Assembly: GCF_012516395.1 (NCBI RefSeq)
Contig: NZ_CP051206.1
Location: forward strand, 1,904,501 to 1,968,500
Direction: 5' to 3'
DNA from: Dolichospermum flos-aquae CCAP 1403/13F
GTDB taxonomy: Bacteria; Cyanobacteriota; Cyanobacteriia; Cyanobacteriales; Nostocaceae
DNA length: 64,000 nt
The notes beneath the pieces are model-generated. The model was given only the letters and a program-made list of their open reading frames with translations. It was not told where the DNA came from and did not search any database. Made by a program: the position numbers and the translations under genes. How positions within the stretch are numbered: position 1 is the stretch's first letter; every line of letters starts with the position of its first letter. Positions 54,843-63,160 of the stretch are shown here, piece by piece.

Positions 54843-56126
54843 CTATTCCCTGTTCCCTGTTCCCTGTTCCCTGTTCCCTATTTGCTTATTCTGAAATTCC
54901 TGTTCTAACAAATCTGCTTCTGTAGAATAAACAGAATCTTCTTTACCAATAACTTTTTCTGTGGCAAATTCACGAGCAAAAGCGATCTTCTTCTGCAAAG
55001 AATCATCTGCACCTGCTAATAATCTAGCCCGTTCTTGACGTTGAAGATTGCGAGTAGAAACCTGATCATTGCGTCGTTTAATCCAAAAATACCGGATTAA
55101 AGGAATAGCTAAAAAACCAATACCATAAGCTAATAGAAGTCCATAAATTCCTTGCACAAAAGCGACTAATCCCCCAATTTGAGTCGCAATTGTGCCATTT
55201 TTCAATAAATTACCCAGGATTAAAGCCCCAACAAAATTCACTCCTCCCAAACCAGCACTGAGCATAAGTTGTCCAGAACTGGCAGAACTAAACTTCCAGG
55301 AAAATTCATGCAAATATTCAGATATTGAGCGCCGCTGTTTTTTACTTGCTCTTACCTGTAATTCTGGGAAATAATAAACTATTTGCCCGTCAGAACTTAC
55401 CTGGGGCATTCCATTAAATCTTACCAACACAGGCAGCATATAATCCTCATATTCTTGTTGATATTTTGCGCCAATATCATCTAAATAAGGAGCAATTTGT
55501 TCTGCTGCTACTGCACCTTGATTATTACTAATCACAGCCCCAATTTCTTCCCAGCGACGTTCTTCCAAATTGGCGTTAGGATCACCATCACCAAAGAGGA
55601 ATGAAAACACAGCTTCAAAAGAATTCATTTCATTATTTTCACCCCGTTCCCTCCGTCGTTCTTGGTAGCTATCACGATGATTTGGGCTAAAATACCAGAA
55701 TAAATCTGGAAAGAAAAAGAAATTAAAACCTCTAGAATTATTACTGCGATTGTCATTATCCCGATCTGAACTAGCAGTCATGATAATGATAATAGTCAGA
55801 GTAATCAGCAAAATAGAAGTAACTAAAAGAATGCCAAAGGAAATCCGAATTAGATAAAATAGCACAGACCAAACTTTTTTCCACCATTCTTGCAACCGGA
55901 TTTGCAAGTATTTATTGCGGATAATATCCCGAAAATTTTTGGGAAATTGGTAAACAACATCACCTGATTCTGCAACCTGTAAATGTCCCCCAGCGTCAGC
56001 AGCAAGGGCTAATAAACTTTGGTTGACTTCAGCTATATTTAATCCTATCTGGGTGGCTACATCACCAACTGTGACTCGGTAGCCCAGTTGTTCCACAGAA
56101 AGCATAATGGCGGGATTGGGAGTCAT
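54843..56126 (-). CDS. conserved membrane protein of cyanobacteria and plastids, unknown function
   Basis: A protein of 427 residues. The N-terminal 60 residues resemble a winged helix (VTVGDVATQIGLNIAEVNQS). A strong membrane segment follows (VLFYLIRISFGILLVTSILL, then ITLTIIIIM), then a polar, partly disordered stretch, a second domain (ISNNQGAVAAEQIAPYLDDI) and two more hydrophobic segments (GLGGVNFVGALILGNLL and LVAFVQGIYGLLLAYGIGFL). It resembles plant and cyanobacterial proteins annotated loosely as Fe-S cluster biosynthesis-like; I would not trust that function. The C-terminal GNREQGTGNRE is encoded by a ttccctg heptamer array, so the tail is repeat-derived. Confidence 0.78.
   Translation of the reverse strand: MTPNPAIMLSVEQLGYRVTVGDVATQIGLNIAEVNQSLLALAADAGGHLQVAESGDVVYQFPKNFRDIIRNKYLQIRLQEWWKKVWSVLFYLIRISFGILLVTSILLITLTIIIIMTASSDRDNDNRSNNSRGFNFFFFPDLFWYFSPNHRDSYQERRRERGENNEMNSFEAVFSFLFGDGDPNANLEERRWEEIGAVISNNQGAVAAEQIAPYLDDIGAKYQQEYEDYMLPVLVRFNGMPQVSSDGQIVYYFPELQVRASKKQRRSISEYLHEFSWKFSSASSGQLMLSAGLGGVNFVGALILGNLLKNGTIATQIGGLVAFVQGIYGLLLAYGIGFLAIPLIRYFWIKRRNDQVSTRNLQRQERARLLAGADDSLQKKIAFAREFATEKVIGKEDSVYSTEADLLEQEFQNKQIGNREQGTGNRE
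54845..54880. repeat. heptamer repeat (ttccctg) inside a coding 3' end
   Basis: Five consecutive ttccctg/attccct units (ttccctgttccctgttccct...) that lie within the last codons of the membrane-protein gene and provide its stop codon. Confidence 0.9.
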
Positions 56127-56253
56127 AAATTTGCCATTTTGTTATATTTTGGTTTACCTTTATTCAGTATAATTGAACTAAAATTTCTTTTCTTTGCAAT
56201 TCTTAATTGCAATCATACTTTTCACAAATTAGCTAGGATTTATATATACACCT

Positions 56254-56730
56254 ATGGTTCAGTACAGTCTCGCTCAAAGCCCGGAACTTATCCTGATTGT
56301 TCCTGGTAAAGATTCCGCTAAAGCCCGTGATAAAGCCATGGATCAACTAATGGAACTCATGGAGGCTGGTGAATTACCAACGGAACTAGAAGAGGGATTT
56401 GGTCCGCAACAATTAATTGAGGTGAAAGAACCAACTACAGATACTTCTAGTCGTGAAGACGAAATTACCCAAGCAGTGCAAATTCTCAGTAATTTAGCTT
56501 CCCTGAAGTTAAAAGTCCAAGAATCACGCACTGAAGCCTTAGAAATTCGTCAAGCCATTGATGTGCTGTTTTCCGATAAATCTGTCACCGAGGAAGAAAT
56601 AACCCATCTTAAAGAAGGTTTTAAAGTTCTCAAAAATTTTGCTCAAGCTAATCTGCGTTACCAGGAAGCGAGGGGAAAAGCAGAACAAGCTAGACAAGTT
56701 TTAGATCAAGCTCTCAAATCACCGGAGTAA
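56254..56730 (+). CDS. conserved helical protein, unknown function
   Basis: A protein of 158 residues. It begins MVQYSLAQSPELILIVPGKD, with a short hydrophobic strand, then SAKARDKAMDQLMELMEAGE and a long Glu/Gln-rich coiled-coil region to the end (LKLKVQESRTEALEIRQAID, QANLRYQEARGKAEQARQVL). It is seen in other cyanobacteria as far as I recall, but no domain is assigned. It is divergent from the membrane-protein gene, sharing a 127-bp promoter region. Confidence 0.75.
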   Translation: MVQYSLAQSPELILIVPGKDSAKARDKAMDQLMELMEAGELPTELEEGFGPQQLIEVKEPTTDTSSREDEITQAVQILSNLASLKLKVQESRTEALEIRQAIDVLFSDKSVTEEEITHLKEGFKVLKNFAQANLRYQEARGKAEQARQVLDQALKSPE

Positions 56731-56936
56731 TATTAGATTCGATTCAAGATTTAGCAACAGCAGCAAAAACACCGTCTCTCTCCTCAATATCTTCGCCAAA
56801 AAAAGAGTGCTGATGATCAAATTTGTTCTCTTTCTGTTGGACTATCTCTTCTTGAGGATTGAGATTGAATCATGTTCAGATAAGATATTTGCATAACCAA
56901 AGACTTCTGTAGTAACACACTATATAAAAGGGAAAT

Positions 56937-57092
56937 ATGATTAATCTAATTTGGACGGCTGCTGTTGTCCTCTTTGTCCTCTGGCTGTTAGGGTTCTCAA
57001 TTCATGTCGGAGGAAGCTTAATTCATCTGCTTTTAGTTTTAGCTCTAATTGGAATAGTTTACAATTTACTAATTGGTCGCCGCATAGTCTAA
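56937..57092 (+). CDS. lmo0937-family small membrane protein
   Basis: A 51-residue frame from ATG 56937 with AAAGGGA upstream: MINLIWTAAVVLFVLWLLGF, then SIHVGGSLIHLLLVLALIGI, ending LLIGRRIV. It has two hydrophobic helices and the W-x-x-G-F...GG-x-x-I-H-L-L-L pattern of lmo0937/DUF5670 proteins, which are stress-associated in other bacteria (family knowledge). It lies 80 bp upstream of yggT on the same strand. Confidence 0.8.
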   Translation: MINLIWTAAVVLFVLWLLGFSIHVGGSLIHLLLVLALIGIVYNLLIGRRIV

Positions 57093-57172
57093 TTTTTGAG
57101 GATGCAAGGCTGTATCTGAGGTTTGAATACAAGCACTGAAGTTATAGCCATATTAATAAAAATCCCAAACTT

Positions 57173-57583
57173 ATGAATAGAAATCCTCATGAACGAAGCA
57201 ATTCTGAGCGAAGGCAAGAACTTCGCAGTGAAGAAGAAAGTTTCCGACTGCAACAGGAAGAGGGACGACTTGAATCTGGCAAACGGAGATCTATATTTGC
57301 CTGGATTATCAATAGCATTTACCTGCTAGTGGGAATGCTGGAAATCCTGCTGATGTTACGCTTCTTTCTGCGTTTTTCCGGGGCAAATACGCAAAATACT
57401 TTTGCCCAGTTTATTTACAATCTTTCTGCTCCCTTCATTGCGCCATTTTCCACCTTGTTAATTAGTCCTGTTGCTGGTGGTGGAGCGAATGTTTTTGATG
57501 TCAATGTCCTAATTGCAATTATCGTGTATGCTCTCTTAGGCTGGCTCAGTGTATGGCTAGTCAAATTTCTCTCTGGTCGGTAG
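57173..57583 (+). CDS. YggT-family membrane protein
   Basis: A protein of 136 residues. A charged N-terminal extension of about 40 residues (SNSERRQELRSEEESFRLQQ) precedes two membrane regions: IINSIYLLVGMLEILLMLRF and VNVLIAIIVYALLGWLSVWL. Between them is the typical YNLSAPFIAPFSTLLISP loop. YggT homologues in chloroplasts and cyanobacteria (CCB3/YlmG group) function in cytochrome maturation and membrane organisation (family knowledge). The length and topology fit. The long charged N-terminus is unusual for the core family. Confidence 0.88.
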   Translation: MNRNPHERSNSERRQELRSEEESFRLQQEEGRLESGKRRSIFAWIINSIYLLVGMLEILLMLRFFLRFSGANTQNTFAQFIYNLSAPFIAPFSTLLISPVAGGGANVFDVNVLIAIIVYALLGWLSVWLVKFLSGR

Positions 57584-57737
57584 AGAAAAGTTGAAAAATG
57601 AACGGATTTAATTTAATTACTATTGTTAAGCCCTGAGAGTGTCAAGAGTTCTAGAGAAATTTGCCACAGCAATGGATGGGTGTGATATTATAGGAAACTG
57701 CTACACAAATTTAAAAACAATCACAATTTAAGCGACC

Positions 57738-58007
57738 ATGGCTCTGACTCAACAGCGCAAACAAGAAATAATTTCTGGCTTCCAAGTTCATGAAACCGAC
57801 ACCGGTTCGGCTGATGTTCAAATTGCCATGCTAACTGACCGCATTAACAAGCTCAGTCAACATTTGCAAGCTAACAAAAAAGACCATTCCTCCCGCAGAG
57901 GACTGTTGAAGATGATTGGTCAAAGAAAGAGTCTTCTGTCTTATATCCAAGCAGGTAGTCAAGAAAGATATAAAGCTTTAATTACTCGTCTCGGTATTCG
58001 CGGTTAG
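57738..58007 (+). CDS. rpsO: 30S ribosomal protein S15
   Basis: A protein of 89 residues with the S15 signature throughout: [60 protein letters not shown] and QRKSLLSYI. It binds the central domain of 16S rRNA. The length is exactly typical. It is followed 12 bp later by the PAM68 gene. Confidence 0.97.
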   Translation: MALTQQRKQEIISGFQVHETDTGSADVQIAMLTDRINKLSQHLQANKKDHSSRRGLLKMIGQRKSLLSYIQAGSQERYKALITRLGIRG

Positions 58008-58019
58008 GAACTAATTCTT

Positions 58020-58490
58020 ATGGCTGCTGAAGAATCGGAACGTAGTCCATTGCCTTTTGAGCCAAACAAAAAGCGTCCCAAACCCGCTAAGACTGTAACT
58101 AAGTCCGTCATTAAAAATCAAGCACCCCAGGAAAAACCGCAACAGCAACGTCGTTATTCTAAACAAGAAATGGCGATTCCTGAAGTAGTCAGCCAGCGAA
58201 TGATTCGCAGAGTGGCTGGTTTTTGCGGTATTCCCACAGCCTTAGGGATTACTAGTTTGATAGTTAGCTATCTATTAGTTACCTTGGCTGATATCCAACT
58301 TCCGCCTATCGCCGTTTTATTGGTGAATATGGGATTGTTTGGGTTAGGTGTGGTGGGAATTACCTATGGTGTTCTTTCTGCTTCTTGGGATGAAGAAACA
58401 CCGGGAACTTTTCTAGGTTTTGATGAATTTAGCACCAACTGGGGAAGGATGACCGAAGTTTGGCGTGATACCCAGAAAAAGAACGTCTAA
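58020..58490 (+). CDS. PAM68-like (DUF3464) membrane protein
   Basis: A protein of 156 residues: a basic, disordered N-terminus (PNKKRPKPAKTVTKSVI), then EMAIPEVVSQRMIRRVAGFC, and two membrane helices (GIPTALGITSLIVSYLLVTL and PIAVLLVNMGLFGLGVVGIT). It ends with the family motif VLSASWDEETPGTFLGFDEF. In plants PAM68 assists early photosystem II and ribosome-associated chlorophyll-protein assembly; the cyanobacterial homologue plays a similar PSII assembly role (family knowledge). Proximity to rpsO, 12 bp away, suggests co-transcription. Confidence 0.92.
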   Translation: MAAEESERSPLPFEPNKKRPKPAKTVTKSVIKNQAPQEKPQQQRRYSKQEMAIPEVVSQRMIRRVAGFCGIPTALGITSLIVSYLLVTLADIQLPPIAVLLVNMGLFGLGVVGITYGVLSASWDEETPGTFLGFDEFSTNWGRMTEVWRDTQKKNV

Positions 58491-58746
58491 CAAGCAGCGT
58501 CCAGGTAATAACTGTAATGTGGGGTAATTTGGAAAATGAGTTTTGAAGTGGAATTTATATCACTTTAACTTCAAGTTTAAAAGACTGTATTTTTCTAGTT
58601 TATACCCAATATTCAGCAAAAAATACCTGGCGCTACATTTGTATTTATATATTTAACCACAGATATTTTTGACCCATTGAAATGGCTTGATTCTAGAAAT
58701 AGCAGAAATATATGAAGATATTATTAATATTTAATTTTCCAATTTA

Positions 58747-58915
58747 GAGGATGTTTGAAAAGTGGTATTCCGTAATTTTCATCACATTGCTACCCCCCTT
58801 TCCCCTTGTAAAGGGGGGAAACAATAAAAATCCAGTTCCCTCCCCTTTACAAGGGGAGGGTTAGGGTGGGGTAAAAAATATTTGATACATCAACCATAAC
58901 TTTTCAAACACCCTC
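58747..58915 (-). mobile_element. 169-bp MITE, copy 3 (inverted)
   Basis: The reverse complement of the 31578 and 50847 copies, also 169 bp, flanked by direct TTA (58744-58746 and 58916-58918). Confidence 0.93.
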
Positions 58916-58922
58916 TTAGTTA

Positions 58923-59063
58923 TAAGTAGAACGGCTTGAATAATTCAAAGTTTGTAGTGAGGAATTTATTCCTTATTTGAGGGCTGAAGCCCTTACTACG
59001 AAATCATCTCCATATTTTTTACATTACTTAATCTACTTTGATTTATTTTCGTCTACTTACTTA
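58923..59063 (+). mobile_element. 141-bp MITE, copy B
   Basis: It differs from the copy inside the intron maturase (12394-12534) at two positions only. The ends are TAAGTAGAACGG and CGTCTACTTACTTA. It lies 7 bp from the end of the 169-bp MITE. Confidence 0.93.
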
Positions 59064-59200
59064 GAAAAAAATAGCAGATAGATTAAACCACAATTCAGAC
59101 AGGACTGCGTTGAGGAATATATAAGGTGTAGTGAAGCGTTGGCAAAAAAGATGTATCATAAATCATGAGGAGAAAAATGATACCTTAACCAATATTACAA

Positions 59201-59479
59201 ATGGAACCATTCACAACTGTTGCTATTGCTCTTGCTACCATACTCGCTACCAAAGCCACAGAAAAAATTGGCGAAAACATCGGAGACGCTTTAACTCACA
59301 AAACTCAGCAGTTTTCGGAATGGTTGAAACAGCGACTACCTGGAACTTTCGCAGCTATTGAACAAGCACCAGAACAACCCCTTAATTATGGTCAAGCTGT
59401 ACTGGACATAGAAACCGCAGCGATACAGCTACTAATCAAACGTATCATTATCTTTTCCTGGCGTTTGTTTCGACGTTAA
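59201..59479 (+). CDS. conserved hypothetical protein, probably truncated
   Basis: A frame of 92 residues. The first 75 or so (MEPFTTVAIALATILATKAT, EKIGENIGDALTHKTQQFSE, APEQPLNYGQAVLDIETAA) resemble the N-terminal domain of larger cyanobacterial proteins that I recall starting MEPFTTAAIAL. The last 18 residues (LLIKRIIIFSWRLFRR) look unrelated and basic. The gene is therefore probably a decayed fragment with a new stop. The N-terminal hydrophobic stretch could insert in membranes. It is surrounded by MITEs. Confidence 0.6.
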   Translation: MEPFTTVAIALATILATKATEKIGENIGDALTHKTQQFSEWLKQRLPGTFAAIEQAPEQPLNYGQAVLDIETAAIQLLIKRIIIFSWRLFRR

Positions 59480-59666
59480 CAACAGCTTACTCAACTTTAA
59501 TAGAGTATCACTATGCAGTTTTATTGTATTGCATTACAAAGATAAATTTTTATTTAACAGTTAAATTAGATTAATTTGCAATCTTGCTGCATCATATTAC
59601 AGAATTGAAATTTTACTTTGCAATTTTATTGTATTGTATTAAACTAATAACGTAAGTTGCTAGTTA

Positions 59667-59817
59667 GAGGATGTTTGAAAAGTATCAGAATTAATCGAGA
59701 TCCCCCCAACCCCCCTTACAAAAGGGGGCTAAATTCCTTAAAGTCCCCCTTTTCAAGGGGGATTTAGGGGGATCTGCGGGTGTCAGATACCACACGAAAA
59801 AGTTTTCAAACAACCTC
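59667..59817 (+). mobile_element. 151-bp MITE related by its ends to the 169-bp family
   Basis: The ends GAGGATGTTTGAAAAGT and AGTTTTCAAACAACCTC match the 169-bp MITEs, and it too is flanked by direct TTA (59664-59666, 59818-59820). The interior is different: a large palindrome of cccccaaccccccttacaaa and cccccttttcaagggggatt type. Confidence 0.88.
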
Positions 59818-59934
59818 TTAGACACATTGTCAGAATCAGGTGGTTATCGAGCGAAGTCGAGATAATGTCCAGGATTAAAAGATGAACAGGATTAAGATCA
59901 ATTTGATTTTAAAGGTAGGGGTAAAGCAAGAGCT

Positions 59935-60166
59935 TCATTGGTGTCAACTTAACGCAAAATCTTCATCCCGCAAGAAACTCAAGTTCCTTGCTAATAGCGA
60001 AAGTCATCTAAAAGATGACTAAATACTAGGAAAATTTATTAGTCCGTTTTAACGGACTTGAGCTATGAGACAGGGAATTTATTCCCTGGCGGGTGTGGAA
60101 GCCAAACAAATAAGCCACTTGTACTGAGCTTGTCGAAGTATCTGTAACCTAAGTTGACACCAATGA
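59935..60166. mobile_element. 232-bp element with 17-bp perfect terminal inverted repeats
   Basis: TCATTGGTGTCAACTTA (59935-59951) is repeated inverted as TAAGTTGACACCAATGA (60150-60166). There is no ORF. The interior has hairpins gtcatctaaaagatgac and tccgttttaacgga, and a gagcttgtcgaagta string. It is probably another non-autonomous element. Confidence 0.7.
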
Positions 60167-60222
60167 GTACTGCTAAAATATTTATGCTAAAATATAGTCA
60201 AAATGTCTAAAGTAGCCATTCT

Positions 60223-60492
60223 ATGCAAACCTATACTCTTACAGATGCGCGAAATAAACATGGTGAGGTTTTTGACAAAGCCGCTATTGAACCAGTATTA
60301 CTAACTAAACAATCACGTCCTAGTCATGTCATTATTTCCGCAGATAGCTACCAAAAATTAATTAATAGATTGCAAGAATTAGAAGATATGCAGTTAGTTC
60401 AAAATGCTGAAACTGCTTTGAGTCAATCAAAAATGGTAGGTACAGAGGCTTTTACATCTGCATTGGAGCATTTAGCTAATGGCGCGGCTTGA
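60223..60492 (+). CDS. Phd/YefM-family antitoxin
   Basis: An 89-residue protein with the Phd/YefM N-terminal DNA-binding fold: TYTLTDARNKHGEVFDKAAI, EPVLLTKQSRPSHVIISADS and YQKLINRLQELED. The C-terminal tail (VGTEAFTSALEHLANGAA) would bind the toxin. The following toxin gene overlaps it by 14 bp, so the pair forms one operon, probably self-repressed. Confidence 0.9.
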   Translation: MQTYTLTDARNKHGEVFDKAAIEPVLLTKQSRPSHVIISADSYQKLINRLQELEDMQLVQNAETALSQSKMVGTEAFTSALEHLANGAA

Positions 60493-60760
60493 TGGTTTAG
60501 CAACTGTTCTTGATTTCCTCAATGGGTTACAACCTAAAATAGCAGCGCAAATAGCAAAAAAGGTTTTGGCTTTGAATGTTGAACCTTTACCAACTGATAG
60601 TGAACAACTATCTGGTTATCAGGGTTTTTATCGAGTAGATAGTGGTGAATATCGAATTGTTTATAAATACTTTCCAGATCAAGATTTAGTGGAAGTAATT
60701 TTAGTTGGTAAGCGCAATGATGATGATGTTTACAAAAGATTAAAACGGTTATTAGGATAA
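60479..60760 (+). CDS. RelE/ParE-family toxin
   Basis: A protein of 93 residues with the RelE/ParE fold: AAQIAKKVLALNVEPLPTDS, GYQGFYRVDSGEYRIVYKYF and LVEVILVGKRNDDDVYKRLK. The pattern GxYRxxYxxxDxxxxVxxVGxRxDxY is clear. The protein is a probable ribosome-dependent mRNA endonuclease or gyrase poison (family knowledge). The start lies inside the antitoxin gene (14-bp overlap), indicating translational coupling. Confidence 0.9.
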   Translation: MARLDGLATVLDFLNGLQPKIAAQIAKKVLALNVEPLPTDSEQLSGYQGFYRVDSGEYRIVYKYFPDQDLVEVILVGKRNDDDVYKRLKRLLG

Positions 60761-61025
60761 ACTCTTGGTTCTTCCACCAAATCTAATCCCAACATAGATA
60801 TAAGCGTAAAAAATTAAGTAATGGGATAGAATTAATTACCGATGAGATTGGTTAATTTAGCGTTGCCTTTGGCGGGCGCAGCCATCGCTTCTGGTATCTC
60901 AGTCAACACCACCACTTTTTATCGCTTATTGAATAAAACTTTTTATCGGATATTCTTTTGTGCTTGAAATTTTTACACTAATAAGTTAACATGAAATGTC
61001 ATGAGAATTTCATGGAGAAGTAATA

Positions 61026-61313
61026 ATGCTTGATGCACGGGAAATTTACCCCCTTTCAGACTTTCAACGCAATGCTAGACAGTTCATTGAACAAATACAG
61101 TCAAGTCACAAACCAATTATTCTCACCGTTAATGGTAAAGCATCCGTGATCATGCAGGATGCAGCATCTTATCAAGAATTACTCGATGAGTTAGAATTAG
61201 CAAGGTCAGCCGCAAAAATTCGCCAAGGCATAGCTGAATCTGCTGCTGGAAAGACAAAAGATGCGGTAGAAGCATTAGAAGAATTACGGTTAAAGCATGA
61301 AATACCCCGTTAG
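61026..61313 (+). CDS. Phd/YefM-family antitoxin, second pair
   Basis: A 95-residue protein: YPLSDFQRNARQFIEQIQSS, KPIILTVNGKASVIMQDAAS and YQELLDELELARSAAKIRQG, the Phd/YefM layout. GGAGAAGTAAT precedes the ATG. The C-terminus is acidic and helical (DAVEALEELRLKHEIPR). It overlaps the toxin gene by 17 bp. Confidence 0.9.
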   Translation: MLDAREIYPLSDFQRNARQFIEQIQSSHKPIILTVNGKASVIMQDAASYQELLDELELARSAAKIRQGIAESAAGKTKDAVEALEELRLKHEIPR

Positions 61314-61656
61314 AATTACTCCAATAGCACTAGAAGATGCGGAGGAATTTTACTTGTGGATGTCTCAAGATTCTCCTGTAAATGGGGCTAATTGGTTTAA
61401 TGGATTACTTGCTGCAATTGATACTCTTTCTTCCATGCCTCACCGTTGTCCGGTTGCACCAGAAAAGGAAATAGTAGGCCAAGAAATCCGATATCTTCTC
61501 TATTCCAAACGCTATCGGATTCTTTTTGGCATTGAAGGTGATGCTGTTGTAATTTATCACATCCGGCATACATCCCAACAATGGATGACACGAGAAGAAT
61601 TTTTGAGACAACCTTATAGAAATATCGAAAATACCGAGCCAGAAAAATCAACTTAA
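61297..61656 (+). CDS. RelE/ParE-family toxin, second pair
   Basis: A protein of 119 residues: VRITPIALEDAEEFYLWMSQ, PHRCPVAPEKEIVGQEIRYL and YRILFGIEGDAVVIYHIRHT, the ParE fold with a C-terminal Arg-His strand. It is co-transcribed with the Phd-like antitoxin, with a 17-bp overlap. It differs clearly from the RelE-type toxin at 60479, so the two pairs did not arise by recent duplication. Confidence 0.9.
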   Translation: MKYPVRITPIALEDAEEFYLWMSQDSPVNGANWFNGLLAAIDTLSSMPHRCPVAPEKEIVGQEIRYLLYSKRYRILFGIEGDAVVIYHIRHTSQQWMTREEFLRQPYRNIENTEPEKST

Positions 61657-61716
61657 GCTACAAATCGGTTATCAGCAAAAGCAAATAAAACATTTACTTA
61701 AAAAAGGAACTTGTAA

Positions 61717-62757
61717 ATGATTATCGTCATGAAAGTTGGTTCCCCACAGGAAGAAATAAATCGGATTACCACAGAATTATCAGGCTGGGGACTAACACCA
61801 GAAAAAATTATTGGTCAACATAAAGTAGTCATTGCTTTGGTTGGGGAAACGGCTGATTTAGACCCGCCCCGCATTCAAGAATTGAGTCAATGGATTGAGC
61901 AAGTATTACGAGTGGAAGTACCCTACAAACGAGCCAGTCGCCAATTCCGTCATGGAGAAGCTTCTGAAGTGGTGGTGAATAGTCCTCAAGGTGATGTGGT
62001 GTTTGGTGAACATCATCCTTTGGTAGTTGTCGCTGGACCCTGTTCTGTGGAAAATGAAGAAATGATTGTAGAAACAGCACTGCGGGTAAAGGCGGCAGGA
62101 GCTAAGTTTTTACGCGGTGGGGCATATAAACCTCGTACTTCACCTTATGCTTTTCAAGGTCATGGTGAAAGTGCTTTGGAATTGTTAGCTACAGCCCGGA
62201 AGGTCAGCGGACTGGGGATTATTACGGAAGTAATGGATACGGAAGACTTGGAGAAAATTGGCGAAGTTGCTGATGTGATTCAGGTGGGGGCGAGAAATAT
62301 GCAGAATTTCTCCATGTTGAAGAAAGTTGGAGCGCAACCCAAACCAGTCCTGCTAAAACGGGGTATGGCGGCGACTATTGAAGATTGGTTAATGGCGGCT
62401 GAGTATATTTTAGCGGCGGGTAATCCCAATGTAATTTTGTGTGAACGGGGAATTAGAACTTTTGACCGTCAATATACTCGCAATACCCTAGATTTATCCG
62501 TTGTGCCGGTGTTGCGGAAACTGACGCATTTACCCATCATGATTGATCCTAGTCATGGCGTGGGTTGGTCTGAGTTTGTTCCTGCTATGGCGAAGGCAGC
62601 GATCGCTGCGGGTACAGATTCGCTAATGATAGAAGTACATCCCAACCCAGCTAAAGCCTTATCGGATGGACCCCAATCTTTAACCCCAGACCTGTTTGAT
62701 AAATTAATGTCAGAATTATCCGTAATTGGTCACCTCATGGGACGGTGGCCAAATTAA
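61717..62757 (+). CDS. aroF: 3-deoxy-7-phosphoheptulonate (DAHP) synthase
   Basis: An enzyme of 346 residues making DAHP from PEP and erythrose-4-phosphate, the first step of the shikimate pathway. An N-terminal ferredoxin-like regulatory domain (about 1-70, MKVGSPQEEINRITTELSGW) precedes the type I-beta TIM barrel. Barrel landmarks: VVAGPCSVENEEM, FLRGGAYKPRTSPYAFQGHG, DVIQVGARNMQNF, LLKRGMAATIEDWL, RGIRTFDRQYTRNTLD, IMIDPSHGVG and MIEVHPNPAKALSDGPQSL. These include the metal ligands Cys, His, Glu and Asp. The ferredoxin-like domain indicates feedback inhibition by aromatic amino acids (family knowledge). Confidence 0.96.
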   Translation: MIIVMKVGSPQEEINRITTELSGWGLTPEKIIGQHKVVIALVGETADLDPPRIQELSQWIEQVLRVEVPYKRASRQFRHGEASEVVVNSPQGDVVFGEHHPLVVVAGPCSVENEEMIVETALRVKAAGAKFLRGGAYKPRTSPYAFQGHGESALELLATARKVSGLGIITEVMDTEDLEKIGEVADVIQVGARNMQNFSMLKKVGAQPKPVLLKRGMAATIEDWLMAAEYILAAGNPNVILCERGIRTFDRQYTRNTLDLSVVPVLRKLTHLPIMIDPSHGVGWSEFVPAMAKAAIAAGTDSLMIEVHPNPAKALSDGPQSLTPDLFDKLMSELSVIGHLMGRWPN

Positions 62758-62817
62758 CGCCCCCATTCGCTTTTTAATATCCAATCCAAGACAATTCAGG
62801 GCGCAGACCCTGCGCCC

Positions 62818-63123
62818 CTACAGTAGGATATCACTATTTTCTAGAACTGTTTCATCTAGGCTTTCTTTAACCCTACGGATTGGTAAATTAGCAATTAAAG
62901 CCGTGGTCCGTTGGCTGCTTTCTAGGGAAAACTCCAAACCATCTGTTTCTATTTCGACATAGCGACAAACGATTTCCAGGATTTCCTGACGCATTTTTTC
63001 TAAAGTTTGGGGGTCTAAGTCCGCACGGTCATGGGATATTACCACTTGCAGACGACGTTTAACATCATCGCGGCTGTTATCGGGACTACGAGCAAAAAAT
63101 TTTTCTAAAATTTCAAGAATCAT
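62818..63123 (-). CDS. minE: cell division topological specificity factor MinE
   Basis: A 101-residue protein from ATG 63123 ([20 protein letters not shown]); a longer in-frame start at 63168 adds residues encoded by the minD-minE gap and is rejected. The N-terminal helix that binds MinD and the membrane is [20 protein letters not shown], and the C-terminal domain is [20 protein letters not shown]. MinE stimulates MinD ATPase, and the Min system places the division septum. It lies 37 bp downstream of minD. Confidence 0.95.
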   Translation of the reverse strand: MILEILEKFFARSPDNSRDDVKRRLQVVISHDRADLDPQTLEKMRQEILEIVCRYVEIETDGLEFSLESSQRTTALIANLPIRRVKESLDETVLENSDILL

Positions 63124-63160
63124 TGCGGGTATGTGTAAGGCAGAAACACTGGCAAGTAAA

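Larger units (their letters stand above)
58491..59200. other. intergenic region occupied by two adjacent MITEs
   Basis: About 700 bases without a supported gene. Two unrelated MITEs (58747-58915 and 58923-59063) sit 7 bp apart and the rest is AT-rich. Confidence 0.6.
59480..60222. other. intergenic region with two inverted-repeat elements
   Basis: About 740 bases without a gene. It contains the 151-bp MITE (59667-59817), the 232-bp inverted-repeat element (59935-60166) and short hairpins (ggtccgttttaacggact type near 60042). Confidence 0.6.

Noticed and set aside
59131-59361. 76-codon ORF overlapping the gene at 59201
   Set aside because: The overlapping frame at 59201 has a recognisable cyanobacterial N-terminus; this one is His/Cys-rich shadow sequence.
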